From Sulfuricurvum sp. (GTDB lineage Bacteria; Campylobacterota; Campylobacteria; Campylobacterales; Sulfurimonadaceae): DNA of 7,059 nt. Below are positions 1 through 6,254 of this stretch, one piece after another; position 1 is the first letter of the stretch, and each line of letters opens with the position of its first letter. Location of the stretch: the NCBI GenBank assembly GCA_030679635.1, contig JAUXSZ010000266.1, positions 1-7,059 of the forward strand. Direction: 5' to 3'. The notes under the pieces are model-generated. The model was given only the letters and a program-made list of their open reading frames with translations. It did not search any database and was not told where the DNA came from. Made by a program: the position numbers and the translations under genes.

Positions 1-1069
1 CCATTTCAGCTGCCATGAGACCTGCCAAATGGGCCACTTCAAGCGTATGAGCCAGCGCATTTTGACCGTAACTGGAGCGGTAGCGAAGGCGCCCGATAAG
101 ACGCATCAGCTCTGGGTGCATTACGCCAACCCCTAATTCAAAGACAACGTCTTCCCCTTCTCGTAAAATTGCCTCTTCAAATTCATCGGAAACTTTTTGA
201 TATACCTCTTCGATACGGGCAGGCTGGATGCGTCCATCCTCGATCAGCAACGCAATCGTTTTGGTAGCGATTGCCCGTCGATAGAGGTTAAAAGAGCTCA
301 CAAGTATCGTATTGGGCGTTTCGTCAATGATAATATCAACACCGCATACCAGCTCAAGGCTCTTGATATTACGCCCCTCTTTGCCGATAATACGCCCTTT
401 TAGCTCATCACTGTCAAGATGGATGACGCTGATAAGACGCTCAGATGCGAATTCTCCGGCAAATCGTGCCGTGGCTTGTCCCAGTATATAATCGGCCTTA
501 CGTTTGAGCTGTTCTTTGCTCTGATTTTCAAGCTCGCGCGTCAAACGAGCAACTTCCAATCGCGCGTTTTCACGGACCTGATCTAACAGCATAACTTTAG
601 CCTCTTGCGCTGAAAGATGTGAGCGCTCTTCGAGCACCGACAGAACTTTTTTCCCTTTTTGGCGATAGTCTTCTTTTAATTTCTCTAATGTACGCTCACT
701 ACGTTCTAAATTGAGTCGTGAATTATCGACAACGGTACGCGAAAGGCGCAAAGTTTCGGATTCACTTTGACGAAACTTCTCAAAATCACGTTCCAATTGC
801 AGAACTTTGTTTTCCTGATCCGTTAAGTCACGTTTTGCACGCTCATAGGCTTCATCGTATTTGCGTTGAGCCTCTTTTTCAATCTCACTGGAGCGAAAAG
901 TAGCACGTTCTAAAATAATATGCGCTTCTGCTTCGATGACGCTCGCCTTTGCTTTTGCTTGCGCCAAATAGAGTTCATAATGAGCAGAAGATATTTTTTT
1001 TGAAATTAAAAAACCGACTATCCCACTAAGAGCGGTTGCCCCGCCCCCTATGAGTAGTTCGTTTAACAT
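1..1069 (-). CDS. rny: Ribonuclease Y, N-terminal 356 residues (cut by left edge)
   Basis: Membrane-anchored endoribonuclease that starts mRNA decay. My translation from the ATG at 1069 reads MLNELLIGGG, then a Gly/Ala-rich hydrophobic anchor (about residues 4-23), a long charged region rich in Glu, Lys, Arg and Ala typical of the family's coiled coil (about 25-205), and a KH RNA-binding domain (about 208-275) with its GKEG loop at 229-232 followed by RNIKSLE. The HD hydrolase domain begins with ALAHTLEVAHLAG (first His at 341). The catalytic His-Asp pair lies beyond the left edge, so activity cannot be judged here. The gene is open through base 1. The start is supported by an AAGGA Shine-Dalgarno site 5 nt upstream and by the complete membrane anchor. 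It overlaps the end of the cyclo-ligase gene by 44 nt in another frame, implying co-transcription. Identification is firm. Confidence 0.95.
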   Translation of the reverse strand, partial: MLNELLIGGGATALSGIVGFLISKKISSAHYELYLAQAKAKASVIEAEAHIILERATFRSSEIEKEAQRKYDEAYERAKRDLTDQENKVLQLERDFEKFRQSESETLRLSRTVVDNSRLNLERSERTLEKLKEDYRQKGKKVLSVLEERSHLSAQEAKVMLLDQVRENARLEVARLTRELENQSKEQLKRKADYILGQATARFAGEFASERLISVIHLDSDELKGRIIGKEGRNIKSLELVCGVDIIIDETPNTILVSSFNLYRRAIATKTIALLIEDGRIQPARIEEVYQKVSDEFEEAILREGEDVVFELGVGVMHPELMRLIGRLRYRSSYGQNALAHTLEVAHLAGLMAAEM

Positions 1070-1619
1070 TGTATTCCTTATTATAATTCACCCCATACGG
1101 CGTGATCAACAAATTTCCAGATATATCATAATCGTCACACAGCTTTACGGATGTCTGACATCGACATGACTGTATAAAAATGGTTAATGGTTTGGCCTTA
1201 AGCGTAGGAAAGAAACGATCATACATACCCTTGCCAAAACCAATTCGACAAAAAGATCCGTCCACCCCTACAACAGGGACAATGGCTACATCAATTAATT
1301 TTATAGTTAAATGGGAAAACCGAGGCTCATAAATCCCGAAAGCTTTACGTTCCAACGGTAATCTCAATGGTACCATTTTGAAACTGACGCCATCCATAAA
1401 CGGTAAATATAATGATTTTTTAGATCGTAATGCCCAAATTGTTTTGCGAATATCGGCTTCAAATCCAAAAGGCCAATAAAATAAAATTCGTTTTCCTTTT
1501 TCTTTACGTAAAATGTTTATTAAATAATGATTCACCCGGGCATCACGGTACAACTTCCCGGCTGTTGAAAGATTCCGAAGCCGTTCAAGACAAGTGGAGC
1601 GAAAATCGCTTTTGGTCAC
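1026..1619 (-). CDS. 5-formyltetrahydrofolate cyclo-ligase family protein
   Basis: Predicted cytoplasmic enzyme that converts 5-formyl-THF to 5,10-methenyl-THF with ATP, returning a storage or inhibitory folate to one-carbon metabolism. The 197-residue product has the family's N-terminal basic helix (KSDFRSTCLERLR), a FGIYEP segment (94-99), the strand VAIVPVVGVD (111-120) and the signature GFGKGMYDRF at 127-136, equivalent to the usual G-G-G-YDR nucleotide/folate loop. The start is GTG at 1619, with AAAGGG about 5 nt upstream and no in-frame ATG nearby. The recognisable fold ends near residue 177 (LITPYGV). The last 20 or so residues are basic and mostly encoded by DNA that also encodes the start of rny, so this tail may be a by-product of the overlap. 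The family also contains members without proven cyclo-ligase activity. Confidence 0.88.
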   Translation of the reverse strand: MTKSDFRSTCLERLRNLSTAGKLYRDARVNHYLINILRKEKGKRILFYWPFGFEADIRKTIWALRSKKSLYLPFMDGVSFKMVPLRLPLERKAFGIYEPRFSHLTIKLIDVAIVPVVGVDGSFCRIGFGKGMYDRFFPTLKAKPLTIFIQSCRCQTSVKLCDDYDISGNLLITPYGVNYNKEYNVKRTTHRGRGNRS

Positions 1620-1633
1620 GTTAACCCTTTCTT

Positions 1634-1642
1634 TGTTATAAT
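1634..1642 (+). promoter_or_regulatory. Extended -10 promoter for the tlpA-like/ftsY/radA block
   Basis: The sequence TGTTATAAT is a perfect extended -10 (TGn-TATAAT) preceded by a T-rich stretch (TTTCTTTG), the usual form of sigma-70 promoters in Campylobacter and Helicobacter. Transcription would start near 1649. That leaves about 9 nt before the ATG at 1658 and about 21 nt before the ATG at 1670, which is one reason to prefer the second start. Confidence 0.62.
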
Positions 1643-1647
1643 CGCAT

Positions 1648-1656
1648 ATTCTATCA
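1648..1656 (-). promoter_or_regulatory. Extended -10 promoter for the cyclo-ligase/rny pair
   Basis: On the minus strand this reads TGATAGAAT: a TAGAAT -10 box (one mismatch to TATAAT) preceded by the TGn extension. A start near 1641 would give a leader of about 20 nt that carries the AAAGGG ribosome site before the GTG at 1619. I see no convincing -35 box; campylobacterial sigma-70 promoters commonly lack one. It sits back to back with the rightward promoter. Confidence 0.5.
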
Positions 1657-1669
1657 AATGGACATTAAA

Positions 1670-2215
1670 ATGCGTTTTAGCACCCTAATTATCCCCTTTA
1701 TGACCTTGTTTTTACTTGCCGGATGTGGCGATGAAAGTCCGGAAGAAGCCGTGGTATCCACAGCATCCTTCAAGCTCCTCGATATTCAAGGTAAATCGTA
1801 CACCGTTGAAAAACGGGGAACCAATTTTACGCTCGATGAGGGGAAGGACAAAATCGTCCTTTTTGATATATTTGCGACCTGGTGTCCCCCATGCCGTGCC
1901 GAAGTTCGCCATCTGGGAAATTTGCAAAAAAAATACGGTGACAATTTAATCGTCATGGGGATCACGATTGAAGATGATGTCTCCAATGATGAACTCGAAA
2001 AATTCAAAAAAACCTATCAGGGAGAGTATCTTATCTCCAATAAAGCCGATAACCAACCCCTCGCACGCTCAATCGCATCCACCATCGGCGTCGGCCAGCA
2101 ATTCCCTATTCCCTTGATGATTCTTTACAAAAATGGAGAATACGTGACCCACTACGCCGGAGCAACCCCCGAAGAGATTATTGATAATGACATTGCTCAA
2201 GCACTGGCGAATTAA
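1670..2215 (+). CDS. TlpA/ResA-like thioredoxin-fold lipoprotein
   Basis: Predicted membrane-tethered thiol-disulfide oxidoreductase acting outside the cytoplasm. Numbered from the ATG at 1670 (181 residues), it has a lipoprotein signal peptide with lipobox LLAGC (lipidated Cys19), a thioredoxin active site WCPPC (71-75) after the strand KIVLFDIFAT, and the expected proline before a strand in FPIPLMILYKNG (Pro148). CPPC is typical of TlpA/ResA-type reductases that serve cytochrome c maturation or periplasmic thiol reduction; the actual substrate cannot be read from the sequence. An in-frame ATG at 1658 would add MDIK. I prefer 1670 because it gives a normal signal peptide beginning MRF, a GGA 7 nt upstream and a more plausible leader length. 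It heads the block, with its stop 2 nt before ftsY. Confidence 0.88.
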   Translation: MRFSTLIIPFMTLFLLAGCGDESPEEAVVSTASFKLLDIQGKSYTVEKRGTNFTLDEGKDKIVLFDIFATWCPPCRAEVRHLGNLQKKYGDNLIVMGITIEDDVSNDELEKFKKTYQGEYLISNKADNQPLARSIASTIGVGQQFPIPLMILYKNGEYVTHYAGATPEEIIDNDIAQALAN

Positions 2216-2217
2216 GG

Positions 2218-3105
2218 ATGTTTTCATTTATCAAAAAAGGGCTGCAAAAAACCATTGACGCCATCTCTGCCATTGTTCCTGAAAAAAAACTCACCATCTC
2301 CAAAGAGGAACTTGAAAATATTCTCCTTGAATCCGACGTCGAATACGATCTCGTTGAAATCATCCTCCGTGAGCTTTACCAAGACGAGATTAGCAGAGAA
2401 CAGTTACGTTCCAAGCTTTTAGCAACCCTAAGTTTTGCCCAAAATACCCTTCCTGATAATCCGGATAAACCGACCGTATCTCTGATCATCGGCGTCAACG
2501 GTGCGGGTAAAACCACTACGATTGCCAAGCTTGCTCAGCATTATCTAAACAACGGCGAACGGGTCATCTTGGGTGCAGGAGATACCTTCCGTGCTGCCGC
2601 GATCGAACAGCTTACCCGCTGGGCGGATAAACTCGAAATCCCTATCGTCTCCTCGCGCCAAGGGCATGATCCAAGCGCTGTAGCCTACGATACGATCGAA
2701 TCGGCTAAGGCCAGAGGATTTGAACAGGTTATCATCGATACCGCCGGGCGCCTTCACACCCAGACCAATTTGGGCAACGAGCTCAAAAAAATCGTCCGTA
2801 TCTGTGACAAAGCCCACACAGGCGCCCCTCACCGTAAAATATTGATTTTAGACGGGACACAAGGAAGCTCTGCCATTGCACAGGCCAAAGCATTCAACGA
2901 AATGGTCGGTGTGGATGGAATCATCATCACCAAACTCGACGGCACCGCCAAAGGGGGATCGGTTTTCAGTATCGCCTATGCACTCCAGCTTCCGATTCTC
3001 TACATCGGTGTCGGTGAACAACCTGAGCATTTGATACCGTTTGACAAATATGCGTTTGTAGATGGAATATTGGATGCGATTTATGTTAGCGAAACCAACG
3101 AATAA
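2218..3105 (+). CDS. ftsY: Signal recognition particle receptor FtsY
   Basis: SRP-type GTPase that docks Ffh-ribosome complexes at the inner membrane for co-translational insertion of membrane proteins. The 295-residue product has an N-terminal four-helix N domain (about 1-80) and a G domain with all motifs: P-loop GVNGAGKT (92-99), DTFRAAA (122-128), DTAGR (174-178), TKLDGTAKGG (238-247) and the closing GVGEQPEHL (264-272). It lacks the long acidic A domain of E. coli FtsY and begins directly with the amphipathic MFSFIKKGL, a likely membrane-binding helix, as in other short FtsY proteins. The segment DGTQGSSAIAQAK (212-224) replaces the more common DATTGQNA-type sequence. The ATG follows the upstream stop as TAAGGATG, with AAGG directly against the start codon, so translation probably relies on coupling. 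Confidence 0.96.
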   Translation: MFSFIKKGLQKTIDAISAIVPEKKLTISKEELENILLESDVEYDLVEIILRELYQDEISREQLRSKLLATLSFAQNTLPDNPDKPTVSLIIGVNGAGKTTTIAKLAQHYLNNGERVILGAGDTFRAAAIEQLTRWADKLEIPIVSSRQGHDPSAVAYDTIESAKARGFEQVIIDTAGRLHTQTNLGNELKKIVRICDKAHTGAPHRKILILDGTQGSSAIAQAKAFNEMVGVDGIIITKLDGTAKGGSVFSIAYALQLPILYIGVGEQPEHLIPFDKYAFVDGILDAIYVSETNE

Positions 3106-4457
3106 TGGCCAAGAAAAAAACAACCCTCTTCGAATGTCAGCACTGCGGATTTACCACACCTAAATGGATGGGAAAATGTACCAACTGCGGCGGTTGGGAC
3201 TGTATGATCGAACTCAATGAGCAACAGCAGGATGTTATCAAACTCACCACCTCCTCTTCACCGCAAGCTGGGGTAAAAGCCCAAGAGATTACGAAAATAG
3301 AAGAAGAGAATACCGAGCGTTACAGCAGCAACGATGCCGAACTCGACATGGTTTTAGGCGGTGGAATTGTCCCTGGGTCTTTGGTCCTTATAGGAGGGAG
3401 TCCGGGGGTGGGGAAATCAACACTGCTGCTTAAAATCGGCTCCAATCTTGCCCGTCAAAATCGAAACGTCCTCTACGTATCGGGGGAAGAGAGTGCAGGA
3501 CAGATCAAACTGCGCGCCAATCGTTTGGGGGCCAATGTCGACAATCTCTATCTCTTAGCGGAGATAAGTCTCGAAAAAGTCCTCTCAGAGTTGCATGAGC
3601 GTGCCTACGAGTGCATCATCATTGACTCAATCCAGACAATGTATTCGGAAACCATCGCTTCAGCACCCGGCTCCGTGACACAGGTACGCCAGATTACGTT
3701 TGATCTGATGCGGATCGCCAAAGAGCGCCATATCGCGATTTTCATTATCGGACATATCACCAAAGAGGGTTCCATAGCGGGTCCAAGAGTACTGGAGCAT
3801 ATGGTCGACGTGGTGCTCTATTTCGAGGGGGACAGCGGTCATGAGCTTCGCATATTGCGCGGATTTAAAAACCGCTTCGGCCCCACGAGCGAAATCGGCG
3901 TTTTTGAGATGCGCGCAGAGGGGCTGATGTCCGCAAAAGATCTCTCCTCCCGTTTTTTCAACCGTAACAAATCGCAAAGCGGCTCAGCATTGACGGTTAT
4001 CATGGAAGGTTCCCGCCCCATCGTCCTCGAAGTTCAAGCGCTCGTCAGTGATACGCACGCGCCCAATCCAAAACGGCAAGCGACGGGATTTGATAACAAC
4101 CGTCTCAATATGCTCCTCGCCTTGCTGGAACGAAAGCTTGAAATACCGCTCAACAGCTACGATGTTTTCGTCAACATCACAGGGGGGATCAAAATTACCG
4201 AAACCTCTGCTGACTTGGCCATTCTCGCGGCAATTATCAGCAGCTTTCGCAACCGTGCCATTTCCAAAGAGACCGTATTTATCGGTGAAGTCTCTCTCGT
4301 AGGGGATATTCGTGAGGTATTCCAGCTCGATCAGCGTCTCAAAGAGGCAGCCTCACAGCAGATTACCAAAGCGCTCATCCCAAAAAAACCGCTCGAAAAA
4401 ACCGCCATGAAATGCTATGAGATTGACGAAGTCAGCAAGCTTTTGGAATGGTTTTAA
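3105..4457 (+). CDS. radA: DNA repair protein RadA
   Basis: RecA-related ATPase that drives branch migration of recombination intermediates and supports DNA repair and, in some species, transformation. The 450-residue product is full length. It has a four-cysteine zinc finger (Cys11, Cys14, Cys25, Cys28), Walker A GGSPGVGKST (97-106), SGEES (126-130), Walker B-like IIIDSIQ (171-177), the RadA-specific KNRFG motif (255-259) and a C-terminal Lon-like domain (about 285-450, with VNITGGIKI at 356-364) used for hexamer formation and DNA binding. The ATG overlaps the ftsY stop by one base (TAATG) and no Shine-Dalgarno site precedes it, pointing to translational coupling to ftsY. The following 47-nt gap contains no clear hairpin terminator. 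Confidence 0.96.
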   Translation: MAKKKTTLFECQHCGFTTPKWMGKCTNCGGWDCMIELNEQQQDVIKLTTSSSPQAGVKAQEITKIEEENTERYSSNDAELDMVLGGGIVPGSLVLIGGSPGVGKSTLLLKIGSNLARQNRNVLYVSGEESAGQIKLRANRLGANVDNLYLLAEISLEKVLSELHERAYECIIIDSIQTMYSETIASAPGSVTQVRQITFDLMRIAKERHIAIFIIGHITKEGSIAGPRVLEHMVDVVLYFEGDSGHELRILRGFKNRFGPTSEIGVFEMRAEGLMSAKDLSSRFFNRNKSQSGSALTVIMEGSRPIVLEVQALVSDTHAPNPKRQATGFDNNRLNMLLALLERKLEIPLNSYDVFVNITGGIKITETSADLAILAAIISSFRNRAISKETVFIGEVSLVGDIREVFQLDQRLKEAASQQITKALIPKKPLEKTAMKCYEIDEVSKLLEWF

Positions 4458-4468
4458 CCTAAATTACG

Positions 4469-4474
4469 TATAAT
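4469..4474 (+). promoter_or_regulatory. Likely -10 box for the small ORF/carbonic anhydrase pair
   Basis: A perfect TATAAT hexamer lies in the 47-nt gap after radA, without a TGn extension or clear -35 box. A start near 4481 would give a leader of about 24 nt that includes the AAAGGA ribosome site at 4491-4496, 8 nt before the ATG at 4505. It suggests expression of the next two genes partly independent of radA. Confidence 0.45.
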
Positions 4475-4504
4475 CACTCCAATAATACCCAAAGGATATT
4501 CATC

Positions 4505-4777
4505 ATGACAGAATGCTCTATCATTGCAAATCACAAATCTGAAGAACGCTATTCAAAACTTTCTCTTGCGTATTCCACTCCTGAAGAAAAACAACAAATT
4601 GAAAATGCTATTCACAACTGTTCTTGCGATTGTTCCATTCCGCCGATTATCTACAGCGGAGATATCAATGAGGGCAAAAAAATGATTACGATTGAATACC
4701 ATGATGATTGTAACCGTGAAGGCGGCGCTGTTTTTGAAAAAATTTTGCATTGCCTAGGAATCAAAGAGTGTCGTTAA
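4505..4777 (+). CDS. Small cysteine-rich protein of unknown function
   Basis: I do not recognise this 90-residue protein. It has an ATG start with a good AAGGA site 8 nt upstream and no signal peptide or membrane segment, so it is probably cytoplasmic. Seven cysteines are spread over it (4, 39, 41, 43, 69, 83, 89), including a CSCDC cluster at 39-43; HDDC (66-69) and a late HC (82-83) add possible metal ligands. The first half contains a probable charged helix (TPEEKQQIENAIHN), and the second half looks like strand, loop and helix (MITIEYHDD, then GGAVFEKILHCLG). The end of the gene overlaps the likely carbonic anhydrase start by 10 nt, so the two are probably made together. Metal or Fe-S binding is only an inference from the cysteine pattern. 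Its good ribosome site, promoter and coupling argue that it is a real gene. Confidence 0.75.
   Translation: MTECSIIANHKSEERYSKLSLAYSTPEEKQQIENAIHNCSCDCSIPPIIYSGDINEGKKMITIEYHDDCNREGGAVFEKILHCLGIKECR
4756..4759 (+). promoter_or_regulatory. Ribosome binding site that decides the carbonic anhydrase start
   Basis: AGGA lies inside the cysteine-rich gene and 8 nt before the GTG at 4768, an ideal distance. The alternative TTG at 4750 lies upstream of this site and has no ribosome site of its own, so GTG at 4768 is the better start. Confidence 0.6.
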
Positions 4778-5448
4778 GCGTAAACGGTTCCGACCAAAGC
4801 GCACTGTTGCTTCAAGAATTCATCAAAGGAAATGAAACCTTTCAGGAAACCTATTTCAAAAAGCACGAAACACAGCTGCTTAACCTTGTCCGAAATGGCC
4901 AAACCCCACGAGCCTTGTTCATCGGTTGTTCCGATTCCAGAGTCATTCCCGATCTGATTGTTCAAACACGCCCTGGTGACCTGTTCGTTGTTCGCAATGT
5001 CGGAAATTTTGTGGCTCCCTACAAACCCGATGAAGATTTTCACTCCACCGCCGCCGCGATAGAATATGCCGTCGGCGTTTTGGAAGTTTCTGAAATCATT
5101 ATTTGCGGACATTCCCACTGCGGGGCTATTGAAGCACTCTACAAATCTTCGTGTGATACCTCAATGATTCATACCGCAAAGTGGCTTACTCTCGGTGAAA
5201 AAGCAAAAGCAATGGCTCTGATAGCGTTAGGAACGGATGCACCCCGAGAGGAGCTGCTCCGCACAACCGAGCGCCTCTCGATTGTGACTCAAATCGAAAA
5301 CCTTCTCACCTATCCTTATGTCAAGAAACTGGCAGACGAAGAGAAGCTGTTTATTCACGGATGGTATTATGATATCGAAACAGGTGCTATCGAATATTAC
5401 GATCCTGACACCTATGAGTTCCGCCCTCTCAGCGAGTTAGCGGAATAA
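4768..5448 (+). CDS. Beta-class carbonic anhydrase
   Basis: Zinc enzyme interconverting CO2 and bicarbonate, predicted cytoplasmic (no signal peptide). Numbered from the GTG at 4768, the 226-residue product has the beta-class signature CSDSRVIP (Cys54 zinc ligand; Asp56-Arg58 catalytic dyad) and HSHCGA (His115 and Cys118 as the other zinc ligands), plus the conserved GDLFVVRNVGN segment (70-80) and AAIEYAVGVL. All catalytic residues are present and the length is normal for the family. There is no in-frame ATG near the N-terminus; a TTG at 4750 would add six residues but lacks a ribosome site. In a CO2-fixing or capnophilic campylobacterium this enzyme would supply bicarbonate or CO2 to carboxylases; that role is inference. 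The stop is 3 nt from the stop of the convergent permease gene. Confidence 0.94.
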   Translation: MSLSVNGSDQSALLLQEFIKGNETFQETYFKKHETQLLNLVRNGQTPRALFIGCSDSRVIPDLIVQTRPGDLFVVRNVGNFVAPYKPDEDFHSTAAAIEYAVGVLEVSEIIICGHSHCGAIEALYKSSCDTSMIHTAKWLTLGEKAKAMALIALGTDAPREELLRTTERLSIVTQIENLLTYPYVKKLADEEKLFIHGWYYDIETGAIEYYDPDTYEFRPLSELAE

Positions 5449-5451
5449 CAA

Positions 5452-6243
5452 TTACCAATCCAAATACAAAAAGAGCGACGAAAGAAAATAGTTGGTGATG
5501 AAAATCGCTACTGCGGAGTAGACCACGGCATTGATCGTCGACTCCCCTACTCCACGTGCTCCTCCACTGGTGTGATAACCGATGTAGCTTCCAATCGAAC
5601 TGACAATGAAACCGAACACTGCCGCCTTGATCACCCCCGTCATAATGTCATCAAACTCACCCAAACGCATAAGCGTCTCTTGATAAGCGATCGGATTGAT
5701 TCCAAGCACGTTTGTGGAAATAAAATAAGCCGAGCCAATAGCAATGAAATCAAACCAGATAACCAGCAAAGGGAGAGAAATAACAGTCGCTACAATGCGC
5801 GGAGTTATCAGATACTCTTTTGAATTGACTCCCAAAATATCGATCGCGTCGATTTGCTCCGAAACCCTCATGGTCCCAAGTTCTGCCGCCATTGCACTGA
5901 TAGAACGGGAAATCAGCATTAACGATGCGAATACGGGACCCAACTCTTTAGTAATTGAAAGAAAAATCGTATAGCCGATAAAACTCTCAATACCAAACTG
6001 ATGCAATCCGCTGTACAACTGAATCGCTTCTACCATACCCGTAAACAAGGCGGTCAACGTCACAACTCCGAGACACCCAAACCCTATGATATCAATTTGG
6101 GTCAACACTATCTTCGGACGTTTCATCACGTGCAAATAGAGAGGAAGAAGCTTGATTTGAAACAGGATAAAAACACCGAAATGTTCAATCGTTTCCAGCA
6201 TGGTTAAAAAAGGGCGGCCGACTAAACCTAATATCTTTTCCAT
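5452..6243 (-). CDS. mlaE: MlaE-family ABC transporter permease
   Basis: Inner-membrane permease of the MlaFEDB/MCE class, which moves phospholipids or other lipids between the inner and outer membranes. The 263-residue protein has an N-terminal amphipathic stretch and about five hydrophobic segments (roughly 50-72, 100-118, 150-178, 205-224, 237-261). The family signature is clear: ELGP (100-103), AELGTMRVSEQIDAIDILG (120-138) and GARGVGEST (228-236). The gene begins GTG-ATG-ATG; the AAAGG ribosome site ends directly before the GTG, so the third codon (6243, giving MEKILG) has the best spacing of 6 nt. It lies 9-12 nt after the secreted-protein gene, so it is in the same operon. The partner ATPase (MlaF) and MCE protein (MlaD) are absent, and nothing follows it except the convergent carbonic anhydrase. 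The symbol is by family. Confidence 0.9.
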   Translation of the reverse strand: MEKILGLVGRPFLTMLETIEHFGVFILFQIKLLPLYLHVMKRPKIVLTQIDIIGFGCLGVVTLTALFTGMVEAIQLYSGLHQFGIESFIGYTIFLSITKELGPVFASLMLISRSISAMAAELGTMRVSEQIDAIDILGVNSKEYLITPRIVATVISLPLLVIWFDFIAIGSAYFISTNVLGINPIAYQETLMRLGEFDDIMTGVIKAAVFGFIVSSIGSYIGYHTSGGARGVGESTINAVVYSAVAIFITNYFLSSLFLYLDW

Positions 6244-6249
6244 CATCAC

Positions 6250-6254
6250 CCTTT
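6250..6254 (-). promoter_or_regulatory. Ribosome binding site that decides the mlaE start
   Basis: AAAGG on the minus strand abuts the first of three possible start codons (GTG 6249, ATG 6246, ATG 6243). Only the third has a workable distance of 6 nt. The site touches the TAA stop of the upstream gene (6253-6255), so the two genes are closely linked in translation. Confidence 0.6.

Noticed and set aside
1026..1085. A frameshift at the cyclo-ligase/rny junction
   Set aside because: Both proteins are complete across the junction: the cyclo-ligase fold is finished and RNase Y has a full membrane anchor, a good start and a ribosome site. An overlap explains the data better.
3660..3977. 105-residue open frame antisense to radA
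   Set aside because: It covers the radA core including the KNRFG region and shows no family features; treated as a shadow of radA.
4750..4767. Carbonic anhydrase starting at TTG 4750 (six extra residues)
   Set aside because: There is no ribosome site before the TTG, whereas AGGA is 8 nt before the GTG at 4768; TTG is also the rarest start type.
4774..5118. 114-residue open frame antisense to carbonic anhydrase
   Set aside because: It lies wholly inside a gene with intact catalytic motifs, has no recognisable domain, and is the kind of open shadow expected on the opposite strand.
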